Part shown: positions 25,413 to 35,031 of the stretch, in pieces | Layout: each line of letters opens with the position of its first letter | How positions within the stretch are numbered: the stretch's first letter is position 1 | Origin: Shewanella sp. ANA-3 | GTDB lineage: Bacteria; Pseudomonadota; Gammaproteobacteria; Enterobacterales; Shewanellaceae | Reading direction: 5' to 3' | Assembly (NCBI RefSeq): GCF_000203935.1 | Contig: NC_008577.1 | Coordinates: 3,906,001 to 3,970,000, forward strand | DNA: 64,000 bases | The notes under the pieces: model-generated | The model's input: only the letters and a program-made list of their open reading frames with translations | Told to the model about the DNA's origin: nothing | Database searches by the model: none | Made by a program: the position numbers and the translations under genes

Positions 25413-27701
25413 ATGGCTATAGGGATATGCAGAGTAATTTGTACCACTCTTACGCTCACGGTTGGGTTAACGGCGTGCGATAGTGCGGGCTCCAATAAAT
25501 CGGGGGGCATCCCCAGCGCACGCGAATATCAGGTGATTTCGACCCTCAGCATCAATGACGGTATTGAAACCCAAAAGAACATGCAGGGGCGCGTGCTACT
25601 GAATTACCAGTTGCAGGATGCTCAGGGTAAAGCGACCAGCTTAACCACACCATTGGCCAATGATGCCCACTTCTTCGTTCAGCCGAGCCTGATGCAATTA
25701 AGCGATCACGCCCTGCCTATCCCCATCAGCAATATCGATCCAAAAAACAGTGGCAAAGAACTCACCTCCATCATTCAAGCGGGCTTTAATCTCGAGCTGA
25801 AAAATGGTGACAACAATCGGCTCACGCCCGTTACCCAGATAAATCAAAAGGATATCGCCGAGCTATTTAACCGCTGGACGAGCCTTAAGTCCCTATTTGA
25901 GCAATCGCCAACCCTGCCCGTGCAGCTTGAGCCCCGCGTGGGTTATAGCACCAGCGCCCCCATGGATGAGCGGTTAATCTGGACGGTTGAGCAAGTCAGC
26001 GACGATAGATTGCTGGCGGTGCTACAGAATAAACAGCAACTGGGCGAAAACACTAACCTTAAGGTCTACGGCAAATTCGAGCTTAACCGTAAAACCGGTT
26101 GGTTAGAGAGCATGGCGCTATTTAAACAGGATGAACAGCGGGGAAGAACCTTTATCCAGCGCATCGTTATGGCGCCTAAGGATCGCCCCGATGTGATGAG
26201 CCTACTTTGGTATGCCGATGACAACTACGATGCCGAGCGGGATATCGATGATAAGCAAAAGGAGCTTTATCCCATCAGCGATGTGCCGCGGGAATATAAG
26301 CCTACCGACAAGGCATTTATCCAATCCTTATTAGCTGATCATCAAGGGATTATTGATAATATTGGCGACTGGGGCAGCGATACTCCCGAGGAGATCCAAC
26401 TGCGCTTTGTGCATGCCATGAGCCCGCAATATGTGGTCGGCAATATGCGCTATGAGGATATCACCGCCTTTGATGAGAGCGGAAAAGCGTTAGATCTCAA
26501 CTTCTGGCAACACAGCACGGGGGCGGCGGTTAATTTCAGCCGCAACATTGAGTCGTCGACCAATATTATCGCCACGGGTTGGGATAACACCGCCGATAAA
26601 CTCAAGCGGATGAGCTATATCAGCGCTAAGCTCACCTTAGTCCCTGAGACGAATAACATCATCGAAAAATCCTGGGATGAACTGCTCGCTTCGCCCTATA
26701 CCTTTGGCGATGCCAGCCTCACGATTCAGCCCCTAGATGCCAACGCTAAGCTCTTTAAAGTGGTCATCAAGCAGAGCGACAGCCACAAGATCCACCTAGA
26801 TCTTCAGCAGTTAACAGGCAAAATGGCCCATGCCCGCGCCGAGTCGGAGTATCCAGAGTGGCTCACCCTGACCGATAAAGAACTGCTAGCGGAGTTGGCT
26901 GGTGCCGATGAGAGTCATCCGCTGACGACCAGCGCACTGCTGCTTAAGTTAGACGAAATCCCAAAAAACCTAGTATTAGTGACGAGTCAACCCCAGCCAG
27001 AACTCAGCCAAAGCAAGCAGATCCGTTTTGTGCCCGAAGCCGAGTATAACCAAAATCTTGCCAATCCCCTGAGTGAGTTTGGCAGTGTCAGTATAGGTGA
27101 CTCCTTCTCGGATAAATTGGCGTTGTCCAAGCCAGAAATCAGTGCGGTGAAGGATATAAAAACGGCGACTGAAAATGGTCACAACTTATATATCCCCATG
27201 TCTGCTGCGTTAGCGACGGCCTGTAAGCCCGAAATAGCACAAGGTTTTAATGAAGGCACACAGGCGGTGACTTGGCAGTTTGTGCCCAATGGACCCGAAG
27301 GCGCGGCTTACCATTTGATGACGCCCGACCGCGTGCGCCAGTACTTCTACGATAGGCGCATTCAAGGCACTATCCATTGCAAAGGCGATATCCACTGGCA
27401 AACCTTGGCGCAATCCGTCACCGAACGCCCTTGGTTAATCGATTTGCAAACCTGGCTGACCGATACGGGTTATGGCAAGGAGCCGAGTAAAGATTTACCC
27501 AATTACATCAGAGTCGAGAATGCTCAAGGCAAGCCACTAACGATTCGTTTGCCCGAAGAGACAGAGTATAGGATTGATGAAGTACTGTTAGATGGCCGCT
27601 ATTTAAGTGTTACGGGCGCCGCCGCTAAGGTGAGTTATATGACTATCTCCCAAGATGCTGTCGATATTCCCTATGAATTCACCTTTAAACCTTTGCCTTA
27701 A
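25413..27701 (+). CDS. Large lipoprotein of unknown function
   Basis: A 762-residue protein with a lipoprotein signal: MAIGICRVICTTLTLTVG then LTAC, with the acylated Cys at residue 22. The next residue is Asp, which in enterics keeps lipoproteins in the inner membrane; Shewanella sorting may differ. The mature part is rich in charged residues, with repeated Asp/Asn/Leu strands, and shows no motif I can name. A stretch YQVISTLSINDGIETQ and the later MTPDRVRQYFYDRRIQG look like structured domains. GGAG lies 8 bases before the ATG. Its stop is 9 bases before the next gene, so it is co-transcribed with the MORN protein. Confidence 0.8.
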   Translation: MAIGICRVICTTLTLTVGLTACDSAGSNKSGGIPSAREYQVISTLSINDGIETQKNMQGRVLLNYQLQDAQGKATSLTTPLANDAHFFVQPSLMQLSDHALPIPISNIDPKNSGKELTSIIQAGFNLELKNGDNNRLTPVTQINQKDIAELFNRWTSLKSLFEQSPTLPVQLEPRVGYSTSAPMDERLIWTVEQVSDDRLLAVLQNKQQLGENTNLKVYGKFELNRKTGWLESMALFKQDEQRGRTFIQRIVMAPKDRPDVMSLLWYADDNYDAERDIDDKQKELYPISDVPREYKPTDKAFIQSLLADHQGIIDNIGDWGSDTPEEIQLRFVHAMSPQYVVGNMRYEDITAFDESGKALDLNFWQHSTGAAVNFSRNIESSTNIIATGWDNTADKLKRMSYISAKLTLVPETNNIIEKSWDELLASPYTFGDASLTIQPLDANAKLFKVVIKQSDSHKIHLDLQQLTGKMAHARAESEYPEWLTLTDKELLAELAGADESHPLTTSALLLKLDEIPKNLVLVTSQPQPELSQSKQIRFVPEAEYNQNLANPLSEFGSVSIGDSFSDKLALSKPEISAVKDIKTATENGHNLYIPMSAALATACKPEIAQGFNEGTQAVTWQFVPNGPEGAAYHLMTPDRVRQYFYDRRIQGTIHCKGDIHWQTLAQSVTERPWLIDLQTWLTDTGYGKEPSKDLPNYIRVENAQGKPLTIRLPEETEYRIDEVLLDGRYLSVTGAAAKVSYMTISQDAVDIPYEFTFKPLP

Positions 27702-27710
27702 GGAGCGGTT

Positions 27711-29444
27711 ATGCGTCCATTTACTGTAAAACTGCTCCTAGGAGCACTCGCCCTCATCAGTACCCATGCCAATGCAGAGAAGGTATTACTCGATGCCCAT
27801 TGGAATGTCATCAAAGATGAGAAAAAAGCGCTGTACTATTTTGAGCAACCCGTTGATCTGACTGATGGCTACTATAAGGTCGAGGTTTACTACAAAGAAA
27901 AGAATAGGCTTTTCTGCTCAACGGCCATCGCCGATAAAAATATCGGTAAGGCACTCACTAGCGAGCAATTTCGCGGGCCTTATCAATGTTACTTCGACGA
28001 TGGAACCCCCTACGAACAGGGCTTTCGCAACGGGCAAGGTCAGCTCGATGGCGTCATCAAAAAGTACATTGCCACAGGCCAATTATATACTGAGTCGCAC
28101 TATGAAAATGGTGTAAAACAAGGCCCAGAAACCGGTTATTGGAATGGCGGCAATATCCGCAACAAAACCACCTATAAAGATGGCCAAGCCGTCGGTATCA
28201 GCGAAAATTTTAGTCCCGAAGGTGAAGTCACCGCCAAAATCTGCCATGACCCCACCTGCGTCAGCCAATATTTTAATCTAGGCAAACTCAACCGAGAGGA
28301 GCATAAGGTTGATGGTCTTCTGCAAGGCACAGAGACCACTTGGGGGCTGAATGGCCAAGTCATCTCCACCCAAGAGTGGTTGAAGGATAAAAAACACGGC
28401 GACTACTTTAGCTATTTTGACAATGGCAAAGTAGAGCAGCACTTTCAGTATCAACAGAATTATAAGGTCGGTGAGCAGCTCACTTATTTTGAAAATGGCC
28501 AGCTCAAATTAAAGGAAGTCACCAACGATAAGGGCGATGTCATCCAGGCCATCGAATACGATGACAAGGGTGAGATTAAACGCACTACCGACAGCAAATA
28601 CCAAGGTAATCGCTGGGTTTATCGCAAACAGCAGCGCTATCGCGATGGCCAATTGATTGAGACTCAAGAAGAAGACAAACTCAAAAACGGGTCGCTCTCT
28701 GAAACCTTCAAACAAGGCTTGTTAATCGAACGCCAGGAGCGACTCAATAAGCAATTGAATGGCTTACAGATCAAATCCTTCGATTACAACGATGTCATTA
28801 CCCTCACCCGCGAATATTATCAGGCGGGTAAGCGTGAAGGCGCCTATGAGACGGTAAAAATTGAGCCAGCCACAGGCAAAAGTCAGCTGGTAGAGCAAGG
28901 TCAGTATGCCAAGGATAAACAAGCAGGCACTTGGAAGAAATTTCAAGATGACGCCACCCTCACCTATAGCCACGATGATAATGGTGAGCTCCACGGTGAA
29001 TACCTCAACAAGGCCAACTCAGGCCAGTTGCTTGAATCTATGCACTTTAAACATGGCAAGCCCGATGGTTTAGTCCAGCGTTACGCCAGTAATGGCCAAG
29101 TGTATGAAAAAGGCGAATATCGTAATGACCTGCGCCAAGGCGATTGGGTATTCACCGATAATGAATTCCAATATCGCCCAAGGCCGAATCCTGAAAGACG
29201 CTCTTGGCATGGCCGTTTTGAGCAGGGTAAGCAAGTCGGCCACTGGGAATTGCGTACCCCCGAGGATTATGTGCTCGAAATAGCCAACTATGACGACCAA
29301 GGTAACTTGCATGGTAAGCAATACCAGTTTGAGAATAATGGCTCGATACAGGTGATTAATCATTACAATCACGGCCAATTTTTAAATCAGGAAACACCGC
29401 CGCCCGTCTTACCCGTTGAAGATAGCGTGTTTCCTTTTTATTAA
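27711..29444 (+). CDS. Exported MORN-repeat protein 1
   Basis: A 577-residue protein with a signal peptide (VKLLLGALALISTHANA) and many MORN_2-type repeats. Each repeat is about 23 residues with the pattern Y-x-x-G-x-x-x-G-x-x-x-x-Y-x-x-N-G-x-x, as in YENGVKQGPETGYWNGGNI and YEKGEYRNDLRQGDWVF. Proteins with these repeats are often labelled YwqK-type antitoxins, a label that says little. The repeats form an extended beta structure. It lies 9 bases after the lipoprotein, with AAGGAG in that gap as ribosome site. Periplasmic or surface location is inferred from the signal. Confidence 0.85.
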   Translation: MRPFTVKLLLGALALISTHANAEKVLLDAHWNVIKDEKKALYYFEQPVDLTDGYYKVEVYYKEKNRLFCSTAIADKNIGKALTSEQFRGPYQCYFDDGTPYEQGFRNGQGQLDGVIKKYIATGQLYTESHYENGVKQGPETGYWNGGNIRNKTTYKDGQAVGISENFSPEGEVTAKICHDPTCVSQYFNLGKLNREEHKVDGLLQGTETTWGLNGQVISTQEWLKDKKHGDYFSYFDNGKVEQHFQYQQNYKVGEQLTYFENGQLKLKEVTNDKGDVIQAIEYDDKGEIKRTTDSKYQGNRWVYRKQQRYRDGQLIETQEEDKLKNGSLSETFKQGLLIERQERLNKQLNGLQIKSFDYNDVITLTREYYQAGKREGAYETVKIEPATGKSQLVEQGQYAKDKQAGTWKKFQDDATLTYSHDDNGELHGEYLNKANSGQLLESMHFKHGKPDGLVQRYASNGQVYEKGEYRNDLRQGDWVFTDNEFQYRPRPNPERRSWHGRFEQGKQVGHWELRTPEDYVLEIANYDDQGNLHGKQYQFENNGSIQVINHYNHGQFLNQETPPPVLPVEDSVFPFY

Positions 29445-29499
29445 CTCAAGCCTGTGGCTGTAAGCTGTTTAGCTTAACGCCATTCGCGTAAACTGACGC

Positions 29500-29526
29500 G
29501 CTGTGCACTCGGCCAAAGTGCACAGC
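29500..29526 (+). other. Hairpin between the two MORN genes
   Basis: GCTGTGCACT (29500-29509) pairs with AGTGCACAGC (29517-29526) around a 7-base loop, without a T run. It could mark an RNA processing site, a weak terminator or an operator. The second MORN gene starts 78 bases further on. Confidence 0.45.
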
Positions 29527-29603
29527 ATTAACGTATTATAAACGTTAGGATTCTTATACTGGCCGCCATTGTGCGGCCCTAAGACCCAGAGCAAAGGATC
29601 AGC

Positions 29604-31916
29604 ATGTACAACACGCCATTTCGCCTTATTAGCCTCGCCATTGCCGCAACTAGCCTAGTCGGCGTCCATGCACAGGCGGCGCAAAACCTCTCCTCCATGA
29701 TGGTCGAAATTCGCCAGCAGGACGGTATTACCAGCTATTACAATCTCGCCACGGGCATGCCCTTAAATGGTGATATTGCCATCGTTCGCGATAACCAAGG
29801 TTATACCTTAGGGCAATTTTCGCAGGGGATACCGAATGGGAAATGGCAGGTTTTTCATAGTAATAACAGCCGAATCGTCGAAGGTAATTATCAACTGGGT
29901 TACCAAGAGGGTACTTGGCGACTGTTCGACTTAGATGGCGCCCTAACCGAGGAGCAGCAATTTGCCAAAGGTGTTCCGGTTGGCGAATGGAAGGAATTTA
30001 GCGCCACGGGCCATGTCAGCCAAAGCACCCTCTATAAAAATGGCCAAAAGTCCCAGGTCAAACGTTTCTTCCCGAGCGGCAAATTACAGGCGCAAGAGAG
30101 CTACCTCGATAACCTTCGCCACGGTAAATGGGAAAGCTTTTATGAAAACGGCACCCTCTCCCAAAGCCAAACCTACGCCAATAACCAACTCTCAGGCCCC
30201 TATCTAGAGCAAAATGCCGAGGGCCAAGTGGTCGTTAATGGGCGTTTTGATGCCGACGGTCGCCGCCAAGGTCTATGGGAAACCTTTTTCGACGATGGCA
30301 CTAAGGCCAGTGCCAGCCAATTTAATCTCGATAAACTCGAGGGTGAAGAACGCACCTTTTATCCCAGTGGCGAACTGGCGAGCCTGTGCCACTATCAGAC
30401 GGGACTGCGCCACGGTAAGTGTCAGCAATTCAATGAGCTGGGCAAACTCCAAGTGGAGGAGCAATACCTCAACGATGTGTTAGAGGGCCGTCAGCAGTAT
30501 TTTAACCTCGAAGGCGTACTGACCAGCGATTTGAACTACAAGCAGGATATGCTCGCTGGCACGCAAAAGTATTTCCATTCCAACGGCCAACTTAAAGAGC
30601 TGCGAACCTATCAGGACTCGCGACTGGCCGATAATGGTCAATATCCGTTGCATGGACCTTCTGAACGCCATGATGCGGACGGAAATCTTATCGAAAAAAG
30701 CAGCTACAACATGGGCTTGAAGGATGGATTATTTGAGCGCTATAACGGCGGTAAGCTCCAAACAGCTGAGGTGTGGAAGCTAGGTCAAAGGGATGGAGAG
30801 TTCCGTCGTTACCACACCAATGGCCAGCTACGCAGCTTAAATATGTATGTCGATGGCAAACTCACTGGCCGCTCCGAATCCTACTATGAAGATGGCTCTG
30901 TGAATGAACGCGGTGAGCGCATCGAAGGCGCTTGGGTCGGTAAGTACGAGTCCTTTTACGACAATGGCAAGCCCAGAGAACTCGCCCACTACGCCCGCAC
31001 CAAACCAGATAACGGCAATAGCTATCCCCTCGATGGCCACTTTAGTCGCTGGTACTACAATGGCGATCTCAATGAGGAAGGTGAATATAAAGCAGGCGTA
31101 AAAGAGGGACTGTGGATCCAATATCAGCAGGGGCAAAAACAGAAAGAGCAGAGCTTTGTTAATGGCAAACTCAATGGCGACTATGCCGAATATTACCAAG
31201 GTCGACGCCGTGTCACCGGCCAATACGAGGATAATCAAAAAACAGGACTCTGGATCGATTACCGCTACGAAGCCAAAGATCCAACCTACGGCGCGATCCC
31301 TGAGGGCAATATCAGCCAGAAAACCCATTGGAAGGACAATAAGCGCCATGGCACCAGCGAGTACTACAGCTTTAAGCAAGTGGTTTATCGCTTAGAAACC
31401 TATGATAACAATGATAAAACAGGCACCTATGCCGAATATTATCCTAACAATGGCCAGCTCAAACTCAGCGGTACTATGGATAAAGGCAAACAAACGGGTC
31501 TGTGGGAAAGCTGGTATGAGGATGGCATTTTAGCCGCCAGTAGCGAGTTTTTAGATAACCAACAACAGGGCAGCACTAAAGAGTATTACAGCAACGGTCA
31601 GCTCAAATTCGAAGCCCAATACGCTAAAGGCGAGCTCGACGGCGAGCGCAGGGAATACCACCAAAATGGCAAACCTAAACTCACTGAGACTTGGTTAAAA
31701 GGCCAGAAGGAAGGCGATGCCAGCTATTACCACACCAATGGCAAACTCGCCGAACAAGGGAGCTTTTTGCGGGATCGTAAAGAAGGTTTGTGGCAACAAT
31801 TTTGGCCCAATGGCGAAAAACGCAGTGAGGGTAGCTATATTGCCGATCGCCAAGCGGGGGATTGGAATAATTACGATCAGCTCGGCAAATTGATCAATAC
31901 CGAGCACCATGGCTAA
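29604..31916 (+). CDS. Exported MORN-repeat protein 2
   Basis: A 770-residue protein with a signal peptide (FRLISLAIAATSLVGV, cut near AQA) and more than 20 MORN_2-type repeats that fill almost the whole mature chain. Examples are FSQGIPNGKWQVFHSN and YKAGVKEGLWIQYQQG, and the last repeats end GLWQQFWPNGEKRSEGSY. It is a longer relative of the protein encoded just upstream. AAAGGATCAGC precedes the ATG. A 160-base gap with a hairpin separates it from the first MORN gene, so it may be partly independent. No toxin gene is seen near either, so an antitoxin role is not supported. Confidence 0.85.
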   Translation: MYNTPFRLISLAIAATSLVGVHAQAAQNLSSMMVEIRQQDGITSYYNLATGMPLNGDIAIVRDNQGYTLGQFSQGIPNGKWQVFHSNNSRIVEGNYQLGYQEGTWRLFDLDGALTEEQQFAKGVPVGEWKEFSATGHVSQSTLYKNGQKSQVKRFFPSGKLQAQESYLDNLRHGKWESFYENGTLSQSQTYANNQLSGPYLEQNAEGQVVVNGRFDADGRRQGLWETFFDDGTKASASQFNLDKLEGEERTFYPSGELASLCHYQTGLRHGKCQQFNELGKLQVEEQYLNDVLEGRQQYFNLEGVLTSDLNYKQDMLAGTQKYFHSNGQLKELRTYQDSRLADNGQYPLHGPSERHDADGNLIEKSSYNMGLKDGLFERYNGGKLQTAEVWKLGQRDGEFRRYHTNGQLRSLNMYVDGKLTGRSESYYEDGSVNERGERIEGAWVGKYESFYDNGKPRELAHYARTKPDNGNSYPLDGHFSRWYYNGDLNEEGEYKAGVKEGLWIQYQQGQKQKEQSFVNGKLNGDYAEYYQGRRRVTGQYEDNQKTGLWIDYRYEAKDPTYGAIPEGNISQKTHWKDNKRHGTSEYYSFKQVVYRLETYDNNDKTGTYAEYYPNNGQLKLSGTMDKGKQTGLWESWYEDGILAASSEFLDNQQQGSTKEYYSNGQLKFEAQYAKGELDGERREYHQNGKPKLTETWLKGQKEGDASYYHTNGKLAEQGSFLRDRKEGLWQQFWPNGEKRSEGSYIADRQAGDWNNYDQLGKLINTEHHG

Positions 31917-32126
31917 GACATTGACTTAGCCAGCATGCGGCTTGCCTAAATCTGCTCGCAACATCGGCTAAGTCAAAGGTATTAATCGAGAACTGGGGTT
32001 TGGAATAAAAAAGCGATCTCGCTCAAAAATTTATGCCTAACCCCAAATCTAAAGGATTATTCATGCAAAATGTGCCATAACCAATGTCTATACTAACGGC
32101 CTTTTTCCGCTTTGGATCAACTGCCT

Positions 32127-33224
32127 ATGAAGACATTTATCAAAGACGAATTTGCCCTGCTGCTCGGAATACTCACGTTAGTATTCTTTAAAACGGGTGG
32201 CGATAGCTTGCTGGCCGATGGCACAGCACTCTCAACTTATATTCCCGTTTCACTCACCCTGCTCGGAGTAGTGACTTGGGCGATTTTCTCTGTGGTGCGT
32301 CACTCAGACGCGCTTGCCATCAAGCTCGGTGACCCCTATGGCACCTTGATTTTAACCCTGTCGGTGATTTCGCTCGAAGTCGTGATGATTTCTTCGGTGA
32401 TGTTAACGGGCGAGCCAAACCCCGTGATGGCAAGGGATACCATGTTTGCCGTAGTAATGTTAATTATCAACGGTTTAGTCGGTTTCACCCTCTTACTTGG
32501 CGGTTGGCGCTATCATACCCAGCACTTTAATTTGGATGGGGTGAAATCCTATTTAGTGGCGATTATTCCCCTCGCCCTGCTCTGTTTAGTGCTACCTAAC
32601 TTTACCGAGGGTGGCACCATTGGCAGCATGTCTAAGCCTATGTCTTGGATGCTGATCATCATCTCGATTTTGCTCTATGGCATCTTTTTAGTGATCCAAA
32701 CCAAGAGCCATAGCCACTTCTTTGTCGATGCCGACCACGAGGACCACGAAGAGCATCACGGCATACTGCGCAGCAATATCTACCACACAGTGCTGTTGAT
32801 TGGTTATTTGCTGGTGGTGATTCTGCTCGCCAAAACCCTTGCGATGCCAATTAATTACAGCGTGGCCTCTCTCGGGGCGCCGCCAGCACTGGGTGGCTTT
32901 ATTGTCGCCTGTTTGATCTTATCGCCAGAGGCCGTGGGTGGCTTTAAGGCTGCACTCAACAATCAACTGCAGCGGGCGATGAACCTCTATTTTGGTTCAG
33001 TACTCGCCACTATTGCGCTTACCGTACCCGCGGTGTTGATTATTGGCTCTCTTATCGACCAAGAAGTCCACCTAGGCCTATCTGCAGCGGATATGGTGCT
33101 ATTGGCCACCAGTTTAATGGTCTGCAAAGTCAGTTTTAGCAGCGGTCGAACCAATGCACTCCATGGGGCGACCCATATAGTGCTGTTTATCGTGTACCTC
33201 TTCCTGATGTTTGAGCACGCCTAA
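32127..33224 (+). CDS. chaA: Calcium/sodium:proton antiporter ChaA
   Basis: A 365-residue cation/proton antiporter with about eleven membrane segments. It follows E. coli ChaA closely in pattern: VVRHSDALAIKLGDPYGTLILTLSVISLEV carries the first conserved Glu-containing alpha repeat, and ILSPEAVGGFKAALNNQLQRAMNLYFGS the second. A central acidic, His-rich loop DADHEDHEEHHG is typical and may sense metal. It exports Na+, K+ or Ca2+ in exchange for protons in the inner membrane. An upstream TTG at 32112 is in frame, but homologues begin near MKTFIKDE, so I chose 32127. Confidence 0.92.
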   Translation: MKTFIKDEFALLLGILTLVFFKTGGDSLLADGTALSTYIPVSLTLLGVVTWAIFSVVRHSDALAIKLGDPYGTLILTLSVISLEVVMISSVMLTGEPNPVMARDTMFAVVMLIINGLVGFTLLLGGWRYHTQHFNLDGVKSYLVAIIPLALLCLVLPNFTEGGTIGSMSKPMSWMLIIISILLYGIFLVIQTKSHSHFFVDADHEDHEEHHGILRSNIYHTVLLIGYLLVVILLAKTLAMPINYSVASLGAPPALGGFIVACLILSPEAVGGFKAALNNQLQRAMNLYFGSVLATIALTVPAVLIIGSLIDQEVHLGLSAADMVLLATSLMVCKVSFSSGRTNALHGATHIVLFIVYLFLMFEHA

Positions 33225-33255
33225 ATACCGCTTACATTCAATAGGAAAACCCATT

Positions 33256-33280
33256 AGCCGAGGATTTACCTCGGCTTTTT
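33256..33280. terminator. Terminator between chaA and rhomboid gene
   Basis: AGCCGAGG (33256-33263) pairs with CCTCGGCT (33269-33276), followed by TTTT. It terminates chaA, and it overlaps the stop of the convergent rhomboid gene. Confidence 0.85.
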
Positions 33281-34843
33281 ATTGGCCTGCGACTGCACCT
33301 TGTTTGGGCGTAGCAAGCCCCCAAGCAGCAGCCCACTGCCCAAACCACCCAGGTGCGCGGCATTATCCACCCCGCCAAAGAGTCCCATCACAAGACTGGC
33401 AGTAACGAATAGGGTCAGATTCAGGGCGAGCGGCATATTGTCCGCCAAGGGCAATAAACCCAACCATATCCAGATGATCAACACCCCAAATAGCCCCATG
33501 ATAGCGCCCGAGGCACCTATGCTGATCGTCGCCTCATACCAGCCTATGCTGGCCATACTCGCCACTAAACCACAGCACAGATAGACCCAGAGTAAACGCC
33601 ATTTGCCCAGCAGTGGCTCCAAAAACATCCCCGCAAAAAACAGCCCGTATAAGTTAAAGACCAAATGCATCAGGCCGCCGTGCAAAAACACATTGCTGAT
33701 TAAACGCCAAACTTGTTGCTCAAGCACCAACTGCCGAAGGTTAGCCCCCCAATCGAGTAACACACTGTTTGGTAAGGCGATAACGTGCTGGCTGACAAAG
33801 GCCATCAATACAAATATCAAGGTGTTGATATAGAGCAAGATAGGTGTGATAACAAAGCCCTGCCGAGGTTTAAATTCGGCCAAAAAGCCATAGAGCTCTG
33901 CCTTAGGTTTTTCCATACTCAGCTGTGCAGCCATGGGCTTAGACGCCTGCGTCTCATCCAGTTTTAGCATCAGACTCATCAACAACCACAGAATGGCCCC
34001 AAAGCTTAACCAAGCAATAATCCACGCCAGTTTATGGCCATTACGCGCCTCGAAGGGTTGATTCACAGGCATTAAGACGGTTTGGTAACCCTCGAAGTAG
34101 ACAGTGCTTTTTTGAGCAGCGGTGAGTAGCTGAGTGTAGCGGCTTGACGGGCCTATACGGTCCAGATAGACAAAATCATCCGGGTTTAAGGCATTAAATT
34201 CCTGCTCACTCTGATGAATAAACTCCTGAAATAGCGATTCTTTCTCCTGCTGTTCGAGTCGATTACTGATCGTTTTCTCATAAACTTTGCCATACCATGC
34301 CAAGGCCTTAGCACCGACCCGCCAACTCTCATTACGTTTAGCGAAAATCGGCATCGCAATATACAGGCTCATGCGCAGCTCACTGTTGCCCTTACCTATG
34401 GGCTCAATATTACGCTGCACACCTATGTGTTTTTTATCAATATAAAACTGATTTAATTGGTAATACTTAGTTTGCGGCTGGTGTAATAGTGCATTGATGG
34501 ACTCAAGTTGAGTCAACTTGCCTGTTGCACTATTAAGGTATTCCTGCACCACGATAGTGGGCACGGCCAGCAAAAGCACGGCAATCACAAAATAGATAAA
34601 ACGGCTATTGCTCTTGGTAAAGCGGAATAACTTGAGCCTCGGCCTTAAATAGAAAAACAGCAAGGGCCAAGGCAATATCAGCGGCAGCCAGAAATTGATA
34701 ATCGATTCGTCAATCCTCAGCAGTTGGAACTCGATAATCAACAACCAATGGAGCAAGCTGTAGCCTGAGACAAATAGCAGGCAGAGCAGTATAAAGGGCA
34801 CATAGATCAACTGGAGTTTTTTTAAGATTAACGCCACACGCAT
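33266..34843 (-). CDS. Rhomboid family intramembrane serine protease
   Basis: A 525-residue protein. The N-terminal half has two or three membrane segments and a large extracytoplasmic region (about 120-260). The C-terminal half is the rhomboid core: NVFLHGGLMHLVFNLYGLFFAG with the family His and Asn residues, the nucleophile in SIGASGAIMGLFG at Ser445, and the second catalytic residue His497 in AAHLGGLGSG. It cleaves membrane-spanning substrates. It is much longer than the small rhombosortase enzymes that process GlyGly-CTERM tails, so I do not assign that role. AAGG lies 5 bases before the ATG at 34843. Confidence 0.9.
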   Translation of the reverse strand: MRVALILKKLQLIYVPFILLCLLFVSGYSLLHWLLIIEFQLLRIDESIINFWLPLILPWPLLFFYLRPRLKLFRFTKSNSRFIYFVIAVLLLAVPTIVVQEYLNSATGKLTQLESINALLHQPQTKYYQLNQFYIDKKHIGVQRNIEPIGKGNSELRMSLYIAMPIFAKRNESWRVGAKALAWYGKVYEKTISNRLEQQEKESLFQEFIHQSEQEFNALNPDDFVYLDRIGPSSRYTQLLTAAQKSTVYFEGYQTVLMPVNQPFEARNGHKLAWIIAWLSFGAILWLLMSLMLKLDETQASKPMAAQLSMEKPKAELYGFLAEFKPRQGFVITPILLYINTLIFVLMAFVSQHVIALPNSVLLDWGANLRQLVLEQQVWRLISNVFLHGGLMHLVFNLYGLFFAGMFLEPLLGKWRLLWVYLCCGLVASMASIGWYEATISIGASGAIMGLFGVLIIWIWLGLLPLADNMPLALNLTLFVTASLVMGLFGGVDNAAHLGGLGSGLLLGGLLRPNKVQSQANKKPR

Positions 34844-34973
34844 ATCATCCTTGAGAGAAAAATCCCGCCAATGATACGGCGTATCGCCACACAACGCACC
34901 CTTAGCGGGGTGATTGCTTGGTTTTTAGTGAAGCCAATCAATCCTCTACAACAAAAGTGCTAGGCCATACCAA

Positions 34974-35004
34974 CAAAAAGGCCAGAACGATTCTGGCCTT
35001 TTTG
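34974..35004. terminator. Bidirectional terminator downstream of pbpG
   Basis: AAAAAGGCCAGAA and TTCTGGCCTTTTT form a 13-bp hairpin around CGA (about 34976-35004), with A and T runs on both sides. It ends pbpG transcripts on the minus strand. Confidence 0.85.
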
Positions 35005-35031
35005 TTGAGTGGATAAGCAACTAACGTCTGC

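Noticed and set aside
27711..31916. MORN-repeat genes as antitoxins of a toxin-antitoxin system
   Set aside because: Both proteins have export signals and there is no adjacent small toxin gene. The antitoxin label comes only from a loose family name.
33266..34843. Rhomboid protein as the rhombosortase for the GlyGly-CTERM proteases
   Set aside because: It is 525 residues with a large extra domain, whereas rhombosortases are about 200 residues. The distance and lack of linkage give no support.
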